DNA of 23,563 bases from an uncultured Christensenella sp. Its GTDB lineage: Bacteria; Bacillota; Clostridia; Christensenellales; DTU072. The stretch covers positions 1 through 23,563 of the forward strand of contig CAJLYQ010000026.1 in the NCBI GenBank assembly GCA_905210905.1, read 5' to 3'. Made by a program: the position numbers and the translations under genes. Numbering within the stretch: the stretch's first letter is position 1; each line of letters starts with the position of its first letter. The notes under the pieces were generated by a model. The model was not told the DNA's origin. It worked only from the letters and a program-made list of their open reading frames with translations, and searched no databases. Below are positions 1 to 6,920 of this stretch, piece after piece.

Positions 1-587
1 CTATAATTGAAAAGACTAGTAAAGGAAGCCGATTTAGTGAAATCGTATCTACTCGAAACCCATATGGATTTTCGGCTGATTTATTTAATGAACCACAAAA
101 ATATTCTTCGGCAGAATTAAGTTACATTCCCGAATTTAATAAATATAGAATTTTGGGCGTCAAAGGTATTAAGGGTGGAGCAAAAAGAACAATAGGTTAT
201 GTGCACTTTGAAAAAAACAATGATAAAGACGGAAATTTGCATAAATATAAATTATTTTTTTCCAAAGCATATATGACAACTTCAACTGTGCCACCGGAAA
301 TTGTAGAAGCCAAACCCAATGAAATATGTACGGAGACATTCTTGCAGATAGGCGGATTTGACTCTATGGAGCAAGCGCATAATTGCCTATCTTATATTAA
401 GACGAAATTTTTTAGGGCATTGTTGTTTTACAATCGACATTCCCTAAATATATCGAAAGAATCTTTTTCCTTAATTCCTATGCAAGATTTTTCTAAGCCG
501 TGGACGGACGAAGAATTATATAAGAAGTACAACTTGTCGCAAGAAGAAATCGACTTTATTGAAGGTATGATTAAACCTATGGAGTAA
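1..587 (+). CDS. Adenine-specific DNA methyltransferase, Eco57I-like, C-terminal part (5' end outside window)
   Basis: The reading frame is open from base 3 to the stop at 585-587, so this is the last 194 residues of a gene that starts before the window; a TTG at 153 is internal, not the start. The visible part is the C-terminal target-recognition region of a DNA methyltransferase, not the SAM-binding core. I recognise it from the ends of Eco57I-type N6-adenine methylases: an RNPYGF segment, then GVKG and GYV, then CTETFLQIGGFDS, SYIKTKFFRALL and the closing DFSKPWTDEELYKKYNLS. In that family the enzyme methylates adenine to protect host DNA. The gene ends 4 nt before the restriction subunit, and the GGAG inside its last codons serves as that gene's ribosome binding site, so the two are coupled. 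It is clearly AT-richer than its neighbour, which suggests acquisition from elsewhere. The specificity cannot be read here. Confidence 0.8.
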   Translation, partial: IIEKTSKGSRFSEIVSTRNPYGFSADLFNEPQKYSSAELSYIPEFNKYRILGVKGIKGGAKRTIGYVHFEKNNDKDGNLHKYKLFFSKAYMTTSTVPPEIVEAKPNEICTETFLQIGGFDSMEQAHNCLSYIKTKFFRALLFYNRHSLNISKESFSLIPMQDFSKPWTDEELYKKYNLSQEEIDFIEGMIKPME

Positions 588-591
588 GGCA

Positions 592-1899
592 ATGGCGAAC
601 AATATAAGTTTATCGGATATTTTACATAAGCGGCCTGCGGTCGTACCGACCATATACGGATATGCGTTGCCGAGCGTAAAGGATCACGACGGATATATAA
701 AGATAGGGTATACCGATAGGGCGGATACGGAAACCCGAATTAAAGAACAGTTGCACACGGCGGCGATAGATTTCAAGATTTTGTTCAAGGAGTCGGCTAT
801 GCGTTCGGACGGGACTTGTTTTACGGATAAGGACGTGCATCGGTTGTTGCGGAGAAAAGGGTTTACGCGGTTTAACGAAGGCGGTGCGAAAAACGAGTGG
901 TACAAGTGTACGGCGCAAGACGCGCTGACGGCTATCGAAGAGTTGCGGACGGAAAAGCGGTTCGAGGGGGAGCGGACGTGGAATTTCGGTATGCGAGCGG
1001 AGCAAAGGAACGCGGTGGATATGACCAAGGCGTATTTTTTGCAATCGAAAAAGGAAGATCCGAATCGACCGGCTAAGTTTTTATGGAATGCGAAGATGCG
1101 TTTCGGCAAAACTTTTGCTACCTACGAGTTGTGCAAAGAGATGAATTTCAAAAGAATTCTCGTACTCACGTTTAAGCCTGCGGTGGAATCGGCGTGGCAA
1201 GAAGATTTAACGAAGCACGTCGATTTTACGTTCTGGCAATTCGTTAGCAACAAAGAAGCAAAATTCGACGCAAAAAAGTTGGACGAGCAATACGCGGCTT
1301 GCGATAAAGATAAGCCTATCGTGGTATTCGGCTCGTTTCAGGACTTGCTCGGTACGAACGAAGCAGGTGGAATAAAGGCGAAGAACGGTTTTATTCACAC
1401 GACGAACTGGGACGTCATCGTATTTGACGAATATCATTACGGGGCGTGGAGAGAGAACGCGAAAAAACTTTTTGAAAGGTACGACGAAGAAGACGACGAT
1501 TTCGATTTTGAGAAGTATCAGGAAGAAGAAGCCGGCAATGCGATTAACGAAACGTTTTTGCCGATAACTTCATATCATTATTTATACTTATCGGGTACGC
1601 CGTTCCGTGCGCTTAATTCGGGCGAGTTTTTGGAAGATCAGGTTTTTAACTGGACGTATTCTGACGAGCAGGCGGCTAAGGAGACTTGGAAAGGGTCGGG
1701 AGAAAACCCTTATGCGGCGTTACCTAAAATGGTAATGCTTACTTACAAAGTTCCCGATTCGATCACTGCAAACGTTGCGATAAGCGAAGGGTACGACGAG
1801 TTTGACGTAAACGAGTTTTTTTCGGGCGGAACTTGCGGAAAAGGGCAAAAGCGAGTCGGCAAGGTTTGTTTACGAAGAAGACGTGCAAAAGTGGCTTAA
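592..1899 (+). CDS. Restriction subunit, GIY-YIG nuclease plus SF2 helicase, N-terminal fragment (frameshifted)
   Basis: This is the N-terminal 410 residues of an ATP-dependent restriction protein, followed by about 25 out-of-frame residues. Residues 20-110 form a GIY-YIG-superfamily domain of the T5orf172/MUG113 kind: IYGY, GYIKIGYT, Arg49, a DKDVHRLL segment and EWYKC. The helicase first RecA domain follows: AEQRNAV (136-142), Walker A as AKMRFGKT (167-174), motif Ia near LVLTFKPA (190-197), motif II DEYH (279-282) and motif III SGTPF (334-338), as in type III Res and HsdR proteins. In such proteins the helicase moves on or senses unmodified DNA and the nuclease cuts. After Phe410 the frame is lost in a T7 run (1816-1822). 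With six Ts the frame joins the next entry smoothly and gives one protein of about 968 residues. ATG at 592 has GGAG 7 nt upstream. It is unclear whether this is a mutation, phase variation or an assembly error. Confidence 0.82.
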   Translation: MANNISLSDILHKRPAVVPTIYGYALPSVKDHDGYIKIGYTDRADTETRIKEQLHTAAIDFKILFKESAMRSDGTCFTDKDVHRLLRRKGFTRFNEGGAKNEWYKCTAQDALTAIEELRTEKRFEGERTWNFGMRAEQRNAVDMTKAYFLQSKKEDPNRPAKFLWNAKMRFGKTFATYELCKEMNFKRILVLTFKPAVESAWQEDLTKHVDFTFWQFVSNKEAKFDAKKLDEQYAACDKDKPIVVFGSFQDLLGTNEAGGIKAKNGFIHTTNWDVIVFDEYHYGAWRENAKKLFERYDEEDDDFDFEKYQEEEAGNAINETFLPITSYHYLYLSGTPFRALNSGEFLEDQVFNWTYSDEQAAKETWKGSGENPYAALPKMVMLTYKVPDSITANVAISEGYDEFDVNEFFSGGTCGKGQKRVGKVCLRRRRAKVA

Positions 1900-3499
1900 G
1901 ATGATACAAGGCAATTATATGCCGGTAGACGGTCTTAAACTCGGTGCGGAGCGGCCGCCTATGCCGTTTTCGGATACCACTTTACTCAACGTTTTATCTC
2001 ACACGTTGTGGTTTTTACCGGACGTGGCGAGTTGTTTTGCTATGTACAATCTTTTACGGCAGAAACAGAACAATTTTTTCGACGATTACAAGGTCGTTGT
2101 ATGTGCCGGGTCGAAAGCGGGTATCGGCTTGGACGCGCTTGCGCCGGTTAAAGCCGCCATGGGCGATCCGCTTGTGACGAAGACGATCACGCTTTCTTGC
2201 GGAAAACTGACTACGGGGGTTACCGTTCGTCCGTGGACAGGGGTGTTTATGCTACGCAATCTAAAGTCGCCCGAAACGTATTTTCAGACAGCGTTCCGCG
2301 TTCAGTCGCCGTGGGAAGTGCTTAACGACAAAGGGGATAAAGAGATTATCAAAAAAGAGTGTTACGTTTTTGACTTTGCCTTGGAACGCGCGTTGCATCA
2401 GATTTCGGAGTATTCGTGCCGATTGAAAGTCGACGATACGAGTCCGGAGCAGAAAGTATCGGAGTTTATATCGTTCTTGCCTGTGCTTGCGTTTGACGGT
2501 TCTTCTATGAACCGTATCGACGCGCAGGACATTTTGGATATTACTTACGCCGGCACGTCGGCGACGTTGCTTGCAAAGCGTTGGCAGACGGCGTTGCTCG
2601 TTCACGTCGACAACGACACGTTAAGGCGGTTACAAAACAATCCCGACGCGATGAACGCGCTTAATAATATCGAAGGGTTCCGCGCGCTTAACGATAATAT
2701 TCAGATGATTATAAACCGCTCCGAAAAGGTTAAAAAACTCAAAAAAGAGAAGGGCGATAATTTAACGCCGCAACAGAAAAAGGAACTTACCGAAGACGAA
2801 AAGAAAGCGAAATCGCTTCGCAAGCAGGTGCAGGAAAATCTTTTGAAACTCGCCGCGCGTATCCCTGCGTTTATGTATCTGACGGATTACCGCGAACAGA
2901 CGATAAAGGACGTTATTACGCAGATCGAACCCGAACTTTTCAAAAAGGTAACGGGATTATCGGTAAAGGCTTTCGATATTTTGTGTTCGATAGGGTTGTT
3001 TGATTCAGAAAAGATGAATCAGGGTATATTCGGATTCCGTAAATATGAAAACTCGTCGCTTTCTTACACGGGTATTGACAAGCACGAGGGAGAATCGGTC
3101 GGCGGATGGGATACGGTGCTCCGCCGAGAAGAGTATGAAGAGTTGTACGGCAAGCAACAGGCGACGATGACGGACTTTGAAGACGTTTTAATTCCCGAAA
3201 AGTACCGTGCCGGGAAGAATAGCGTTGCCGTCAAGGAAGCAGCAGCGGCGGTTGAAAGCGGAGCGGACGTCAAGGCTAAGCAAAAAGAAAGTGAAGACAA
3301 ACTTGCCGAAAAGAAAGCGTTGGAAGAGAAGTTGGGGCAAGTCAAAATCGGCGCAACGGTCACGCACAAAAAGTTCGGCGAAGGGGCGGTGACGTGGATA
3401 GACGGGGCGAAAAAGCATATCCGCATAAAATTCGCCGCGGGCGAAAAGCAGTTCGTTTTTCCCGACGCTTTTATAATGAAGTTTTTGGAAATAAAGTAG
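1883..3499 (+). CDS. Restriction subunit, helicase C-terminal domain fragment (frameshifted continuation)
   Basis: This is the second half of the restriction helicase. Its frame is open from 1809; the GTG at 1883 is only the first start-like codon, and the true continuation begins at the T7 run. It carries the second RecA domain: a segment around LWFLPDVASCFAMYNLL, then KVVVCAG, motif V as LTTGVTVRPW and motif VI as YFQTAFRVQSPW (Gln and Arg kept, as in Res/HsdR helicases). A charged helical stretch (KVKKLKKEKGDNLTPQQKKE) and a lysine/glutamate coiled-coil-like segment follow. The last 50 residues (VTHKKFGEGAVTWI ... IKFAAGEKQFVFP) resemble the SH3/Tudor-like tail at the end of PcrA/UvrD helicases, probably a nucleic-acid or protein contact. 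No second start with a good ribosome binding site is visible, so it is unlikely to be made as a separate protein. A bidirectional terminator lies 41 nt after the stop. Confidence 0.8.
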   Translation: MQKWLKMIQGNYMPVDGLKLGAERPPMPFSDTTLLNVLSHTLWFLPDVASCFAMYNLLRQKQNNFFDDYKVVVCAGSKAGIGLDALAPVKAAMGDPLVTKTITLSCGKLTTGVTVRPWTGVFMLRNLKSPETYFQTAFRVQSPWEVLNDKGDKEIIKKECYVFDFALERALHQISEYSCRLKVDDTSPEQKVSEFISFLPVLAFDGSSMNRIDAQDILDITYAGTSATLLAKRWQTALLVHVDNDTLRRLQNNPDAMNALNNIEGFRALNDNIQMIINRSEKVKKLKKEKGDNLTPQQKKELTEDEKKAKSLRKQVQENLLKLAARIPAFMYLTDYREQTIKDVITQIEPELFKKVTGLSVKAFDILCSIGLFDSEKMNQGIFGFRKYENSSLSYTGIDKHEGESVGGWDTVLRREEYEELYGKQQATMTDFEDVLIPEKYRAGKNSVAVKEAAAAVESGADVKAKQKESEDKLAEKKALEEKLGQVKIGATVTHKKFGEGAVTWIDGAKKHIRIKFAAGEKQFVFPDAFIMKFLEIK

Positions 3500-3540
3500 T
3501 TTAATAAAACGATTAAAATCGGTAAAAACTGCGTAAAAAG

Positions 3541-3564
3541 AGTTCGCACCGAGCGGACTTTTTT
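3541..3564. terminator. Bidirectional intrinsic terminator between convergent genes
   Basis: The stem AGTTCGC / GCGGACT (7 bp, one G-T pair) closes a 5-nt loop and is followed by six Ts on the plus strand; it is preceded by AAAAAG, which becomes a T-run on the minus strand. It lies between the restriction gene and the converging membrane protein gene and can end both transcripts. The T-run overlaps the minus-strand stop codon at 3563-3565. Confidence 0.75.
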
Positions 3565-4759
3565 AGCGGTTTTGGGTTGCGTTTTTGAGAGATTTTTTCA
3601 TTATTACCACGTCGTTATAGGAAGAGAAGTCGCAATCTTTTTCGGCGTAAGAGCATTGCCAGTGGGTTTCAAGTTCGAAATTAAGGGAAATTACGATTTT
3701 TGCGTTCCATTTTTCGAGTATATCGAACGAGCGCAGGTAGCCGTTATCCCAGACGGTGAAGTCGATTTTTATCAGTGAGTAGGACGTGTTGGGGTCGCCG
3801 GTGCCGGCTCTTATATCGTTTATGCTGTTTGCCACGGTTTCGGGGTTTGTGTGGTCGAGAGTAAGGGAAACGGTGTAAAATCCGCCTTTTCTGTCGTATT
3901 TCACTTCCGCGTCCGAGATCGTGTTCTCGTTTATCGCGTGTTTCGTTATTTCGAAAACGCCTTCTTGCGACGCGTTATAAATCGGAATGGGCAAAGATTT
4001 CGTTTCCGGGGTGCTGAACGGCACGGTCGAGTCCCAGACTGCGTACGGGACGCCGTTTTCGTCGTAAGCGTTGTTTTTTACTTTTTGGTAGGTCATCGAG
4101 TTGTCGTTTTTTCCCACGTATTTGCGAGTGGTGGTGATTACGTCGGTGGTTTTCGCTATTGCCGAGCCGATAAACGAGTCGAGTATCGGTACGGAATTTT
4201 TCAGGTGGTACTCGATATTGAAGTACTCGTCCTGCGTTTTCATAATAACCGCGTCGACGTCGATATAATTGTCGCTGTTGCCCATTTTCATAAACGTCAA
4301 ACCTTTGTTATATGCGGTAAAATAGGGCGTTTTGGTGATATTTTCCGAAGAAATTTTATACAAAAAAGCGGCTTTTTCTTTTGAATCGACAAAGGGCGAA
4401 AACTCGATTTTTGTCGAATCGGGAACGTCGGGTCGGGAGCAAAGAGAGGAAAAGTTGTGCGTGTTTTTATTCCCCGGGGTAGGAACGTAACCGCCCGAAC
4501 CGCCGCCTGCAAAAAGGGAACAAACCACGCCGGAAACCACTACGAAAATGACGAGCGAGCAAATGACAAGCACGTTAACCACCCATTTGGTGAGTTTAAT
4601 CGGCTTTTTTTTCTGTTGTTTGTTGTATTCGTCGGCAAGAGTGGACGGGTTCGAACCGAAATATTCGCGGTTTAACTTGACGTAGTCGGAATAATGACTC
4701 TTTTTGTTAAACTCGTGCTTAGCCGTGTATTCTTTTTTTTGTTTAACAACTTTCGCCAT
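3563..4759 (-). CDS. Unrecognised membrane-anchored protein with large extracytoplasmic domain
   Basis: I do not recognise this 398-residue protein. Residues 1-58 are basic and hydrophilic (likely cytoplasmic). Residues 59-83 form one strong membrane segment (WVVNVLVICSLVIFVVVSG). A short Gly/Ser/Pro linker (GGGSGGYVPTPG) leads to about 300 residues with a beta-strand-like alternation of hydrophobic and polar residues, rich in Ser, Thr, Asn and Tyr, and ending in a basic tail. There is no lipobox, since the only Cys near the membrane lies within or just after the segment, and no catalytic motif I can name. The topology would place the large domain outside the cell. It stands alone between a terminator and its own promoter. 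ATG at 4759 is preceded by AAAGGGG about 10 nt upstream. The GC content and codon use match the chromosomal genes to its right rather than the AT-rich methylase. It could be a lineage-specific surface protein. Confidence 0.7.
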   Translation of the reverse strand: MAKVVKQKKEYTAKHEFNKKSHYSDYVKLNREYFGSNPSTLADEYNKQQKKKPIKLTKWVVNVLVICSLVIFVVVSGVVCSLFAGGGSGGYVPTPGNKNTHNFSSLCSRPDVPDSTKIEFSPFVDSKEKAAFLYKISSENITKTPYFTAYNKGLTFMKMGNSDNYIDVDAVIMKTQDEYFNIEYHLKNSVPILDSFIGSAIAKTTDVITTTRKYVGKNDNSMTYQKVKNNAYDENGVPYAVWDSTVPFSTPETKSLPIPIYNASQEGVFEITKHAINENTISDAEVKYDRKGGFYTVSLTLDHTNPETVANSINDIRAGTGDPNTSYSLIKIDFTVWDNGYLRSFDILEKWNAKIVISLNFELETHWQCSYAEKDCDFSSYNDVVIMKKSLKNATQNR

Positions 4760-4785
4760 TCCGCAACCCCTTTGTGATATAGTTT

Positions 4786-4815
4786 ATTCTACCATAGCAA
4801 CAAACGCGATTTCAA
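4786..4815 (-). promoter_or_regulatory. Sigma-A-like promoter of the membrane-anchored protein
   Basis: Read on the minus strand: -35 TTGAAA (4810-4815), 18-nt spacer, -10 TAGAAT (4786-4791) with a TGG extension just before it. It lies 27 nt from the start codon and just upstream of the AAAGGGG ribosome binding site. Confidence 0.6.
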
Positions 4816-4872
4816 GTAAATATTTAATTATAATTTTATATTTTTTTACTTAACGCCGTCTGTTGAAAGCGT

Positions 4873-5078
4873 ATGAAATTTTGCAGCAGTTGCTTGACTT
4901 ATGCGCATAGCGTATAAAGCCTTCCCCTTGGGGGAGCCTTTGCTCGCATTATAAGTAATTACTTCTGTCGTGCGATAGATTTTTACGCGTAATATACTCA
5001 TTGCGTTATGAGATGCAACGCTCGGCGTTGCTTGCGTAAAGGGATGCAACGTCCCACGTTGCCAACGTCCCACATTGC
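4873..5078 (+). repeat. Dispersed composite intergenic repeat, copy X
   Basis: The module order is: a TTTTGCAGCAGTTGC...TGCGCA segment, a CGTATAAAGCCTTCCCC palindromic module (4911-4937), a module from GCCTTTGCTCGC to ATTGCG (4937-5004), then TAAAGGGATGCAACG (5036-5050) and two copies of an AACGTCCCAC(G/A)TTGC unit (5049-5077). Within the last part GCAACGT and ACGTTGC form a 7-bp stem around CCC. Compared with the copy at 9970-10168 it has an extra 30 nt (TTATGAGATGCAACGC...) before TAAAGGG. The same modules in the same order and orientation recur at 9254-9507 and 9970-10168. A 75-codon open frame across it on the minus strand looks like a by-product of the repeat. Confidence 0.75.
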
Positions 5079-5079
5079 T

Positions 5080-5102
5080 CCGTTGGGGATGCTTTACTCC
5101 GT
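5080..5102 (+). repeat. 23-nt direct repeat, first copy
   Basis: A 23-nt sequence beginning CCGTTGGGGATGC and ending TACTCCGT occurs here and, identically, at 5251-5273. The two copies lie outside and inside the inverted-repeat segment 5123-5284. What follows each copy differs (ACAGGGG here, CGTGGCG there). Confidence 0.8.
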
Positions 5103-5122
5103 ACAGGGGAAAGGATACGGAA

Positions 5123-5284
5123 AGCGCGCCACGAGGAGTAATTCGGACGAGTGAGTTGTTCCGATTAAGCGCATACCTATCGTTAAGTGCAAAGTCGGTT
5201 TAAGCGCATACCTACTCATCAGGTTTGACTGTCGTCAAACTAGCGCATCCCCGTTGGGGATGCTTTACTCCGTCGTGGCGCGCT
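5123..5284. repeat. 160-bp segment bounded by inverted copies of the tRNA-Arg 3' end
   Basis: The left end AGCGCGCCACGAGGAGTAA (5123-5141) and right end TTACTCCGTCGTGGCGCGCT (5265-5284) are inverted repeats differing by one inserted base. Both carry the sequence of the 3' acceptor end of the neighbouring tRNA-Arg; GCGCGCCACGAGGAGT at 5124-5139 is identical to 5326-5341 in the tRNA. Inside are a 15-nt direct repeat, TTAAGCGCATACCTA (5165-5179 and 5200-5214), a hairpin GTTTGAC/GTCAAAC (5223-5240) and a hairpin GCATCCCC/GGGGATGC (5245-5263). There is no coding capacity and no clear target-site duplication. It could be a small palindromic mobile element (MITE-like), a remnant of integration at the tRNA, or a decayed tRNA duplicate. 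Confidence 0.6.
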
Positions 5285-5320
5285 AAAAAAAAATCCTATA
5301 CCGAAATACTCGGTATAGGA
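5285..5320 (-). terminator. Intrinsic terminator of tRNA-Arg
   Basis: A perfect 10-bp stem, TCCTATACCG (5294-5303) and CGGTATAGGA (5311-5320), closes a 7-nt loop. On the minus strand it is followed by nine Ts (5285-5293). It sits three bases beyond the CCA end of the tRNA. Confidence 0.9.
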
Positions 5321-5323
5321 TTT

Positions 5324-5400
5324 TGGCGCGCCACGAGGAGTTCGAATCCCCAACCTTTGGTTCCGTAGACCAACGCTCTATCCAATTGAGCTAGTAGCGC
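5324..5400 (-). tRNA. tRNA-Arg, anticodon ACG
   Basis: The reverse complement folds into a 77-nt cloverleaf. The acceptor is GCGCTAC/GTGGCGC with one G-U pair. The D arm is GCTC/GAGC. The anticodon stem TTGGT/ACCAA holds the loop CTACGGA, so the anticodon is ACG, whose first base is normally edited to inosine to read CGU, CGC and CGA. The T arm is GGGGA/TCCTC around TTCGAAC, with a G discriminator and an encoded CCA. It has its own promoter and terminator and stands between the dipeptidase gene and the repeat block. Pieces of its 3' end recur 200 bp downstream. Confidence 0.96.
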
Positions 5401-5432
5401 ATAACGCTCTCGGTTTTCCGATTGCGTTTATT

Positions 5433-5461
5433 ATTGTAGTGCCTTTCGCCGAAAAAGTCAA
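5433..5461 (-). promoter_or_regulatory. Promoter of tRNA-Arg
   Basis: On the minus strand: -35 TTGACT (5456-5461), exactly 17 nt, -10 TACAAT (5433-5438), which is 32 nt before the mature 5' end of the tRNA at 5400. This is a near-consensus sigma-A promoter, so the tRNA is transcribed independently of the dipeptidase gene. Confidence 0.85.
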
Positions 5462-5504
5462 GGTTTTCACGCATATTTTTTCGTTTGTTTCACGCGCGTT
5501 ATTT

Positions 5505-6803
5505 TTATTTTTTGAAACAGAGTTCTTTCAGCGCTTCGTAGTAGATATCCACCGATTTATTGAATTCGTTTATATCGACGTACTCGTCGGCGCAGTGCAT
5601 TCCGCTGTTGCCGCCGGGGAAACACGGACCGAAAGCGACGCCCACGGGCAGAACCCTTGCGTACGTTCCGCCGCCGATAGCCACGGGTTCGGCGTTTTCG
5701 CCGGTAACTTTGTTGTATGCGTTAAGCAAAGTCTTTACGAGAACGTGGTTTTTGTCGACGTACAGCGGCAGATGGAAGAATGTTTCCGTTACTTTTCCCG
5801 TCAGAGCCGCTTTGAGTTTTTCGGTGACGTATTCTTTCTTGTAGGTCACGGGGTGTCTTACGTCGAGTTCAAACACGATTTTTCCGTTTTCCGTCTTCGC
5901 CGTGCCTAAATTAAGGGTAAGGCTTCCGCTTTGTTCGTCGCTTATTTTAAGTCCGGGAACGTTGCCGCCGTCGTAAGCGGAAAACGCCTTGCTTACTTCC
6001 GCACAAACGGTGGATATCGGAGCGAGAATTTTAAGAAGTTTTATAAGCGCGTTTACGCCGCCTTCGGGGTGAGAACCGTGGCTTGCGACGCCTTTCGTTT
6101 TTATCAACGCGTATTCTCCGTCGATTTCCACCGAGCAGTCTTTGCCGTCGAGCAGTTGTTTTACGCCGTCGCAGATTTTGATTTTCGCTTCCGCTTCGTC
6201 GGGTACCATATTCGCTCTTTCGCCGGCTTTAAGATACACAATATTATCGGGTTTGGTATACTCAAAACTATGATATACGATACCCTTTTCGCAGTTTATC
6301 ACAGGGAAGTCGCCGTCGGGCGAGATGCCGAGAGCGGGCATTTCTTCGTGTTTTTGGTATGCGTCCATACATTGCCAGCCGCTTTCTTCGTCGCAGCCGA
6401 GAATAAATCTGACGCGTTTGGTCGGGATAAATCCTTCGTCGAGAAGTTTTGTCACGGCGATCAGGCACGCGATGAAAGGGGATTTGTCGTCGAGCGCGCC
6501 GCGCGCGTAGATTTTGCCGTCTTGTTCGGTCGCGCCGAACGGGTCTTTCGTCCAGCCTTTGCCTACCGGCACGACGTCGAGATGGGTAAGAATACCGAAG
6601 AGATCGCCTTCGCCGATTTCGCCGTAACCGTAGTAATAACCGCCGTTTTTCGTGCGAAAACCGTATTTTTTGAGAATATCAAGCGCTTTGTCAAGACATT
6701 TTGCGACGCCTTCGCCGAAAGGGAAACCGTCTTTTGCGGGGGCTTCCACGCTGTCTGTTTTCAATAGTTCTTTCAAATAATCGAGTCCTTGTTCGTTGGT
6801 CAT
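5505..6803 (-). CDS. pepV: M20 family dipeptidase, PepV/Sapep type
   Basis: This is a 432-residue cytosolic zinc dipeptidase of the PepV/Sapep branch of the M20 family, which splits dipeptides with an L- or D-residue and serves peptide nutrition and turnover. The metal site is complete: THLDVVPVG (His74, Asp76), GALDDK (bridging Asp105), GCDEESGW (catalytic Glu139, metal Glu140), SPDGDFPV (Asp163) and GMHCADE (His403). The SPDGDFPVINCEKG stretch is a hallmark of this branch. A lid/dimerisation insert (about residues 180-305) includes the SHGSHPEGG loop. The length is slightly below the usual 465-470, which fits a shorter lid. There is no signal peptide. ATG at 6803 has AGGGCGGTG just upstream and a TATAAT box at 6836-6841. 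It is divergent from gltX across 117 bp. The exact substrate range (L,L- or D-residue dipeptides) is not visible. Confidence 0.93.
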   Translation of the reverse strand: MTNEQGLDYLKELLKTDSVEAPAKDGFPFGEGVAKCLDKALDILKKYGFRTKNGGYYYGYGEIGEGDLFGILTHLDVVPVGKGWTKDPFGATEQDGKIYARGALDDKSPFIACLIAVTKLLDEGFIPTKRVRFILGCDEESGWQCMDAYQKHEEMPALGISPDGDFPVINCEKGIVYHSFEYTKPDNIVYLKAGERANMVPDEAEAKIKICDGVKQLLDGKDCSVEIDGEYALIKTKGVASHGSHPEGGVNALIKLLKILAPISTVCAEVSKAFSAYDGGNVPGLKISDEQSGSLTLNLGTAKTENGKIVFELDVRHPVTYKKEYVTEKLKAALTGKVTETFFHLPLYVDKNHVLVKTLLNAYNKVTGENAEPVAIGGGTYARVLPVGVAFGPCFPGGNSGMHCADEYVDINEFNKSVDIYYEALKELCFKK

Positions 6804-6835
6804 ATAACACCGCCCTTTTATTTTTATGCGTAAAT

Positions 6836-6841
6836 ATTATA
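6836..6841 (-). promoter_or_regulatory. -10 box of the dipeptidase promoter
   Basis: A perfect TATAAT on the minus strand lies 32 nt before the ATG at 6803. No good -35 is visible at 17 nt. It is back to back with the gltX -10 box at 6863-6868, so the two -35 regions overlap the opposite promoter. Confidence 0.5.
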
Positions 6842-6862
6842 CACTAAAACGGTAAAGTATGT

Positions 6863-6868
6863 TACAAT
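6863..6868 (+). promoter_or_regulatory. Extended -10 box of the gltX promoter
   Basis: TGTTACAAT gives an extended -10 element (TACAAT at 6863-6868) with no convincing -35, 52 nt before the gltX ATG. The leader is short and AT-rich. I see no T-box or other riboswitch in it, since it is too short for a T-box. Confidence 0.5.
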
Positions 6869-6920
6869 ATTAAAAATAAAATCGAAACAAAAAATTCGAA
6901 AGGAAAAAACGGAGATATTT

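Noticed and set aside
1816..1822. Programmed ribosomal frameshifting in the restriction gene
   Set aside because: The needed shift is +1 (or -2), the T7 run is not followed by a stop codon in the zero frame that would stall ribosomes, and no stimulator structure is obvious. Mutation, phase variation or assembly error is simpler.
4846..5073. 75-codon open frame on the minus strand in the repeat block
   Set aside because: It spans the composite repeat. The frame at 9887-10108 gives partly similar peptides only because it lies in another copy of the same repeat. No start signal or conserved protein is seen.
5931..6767. 278-codon open frame on the plus strand
   Set aside because: Antisense to the complete M20 dipeptidase gene; low-complexity composition caused by codon bias.
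6842..6920. T-box riboswitch before gltX
   Set aside because: The leader is about 50 nt, with no room for the specifier stem and antiterminator, and no T-box core sequence is seen.
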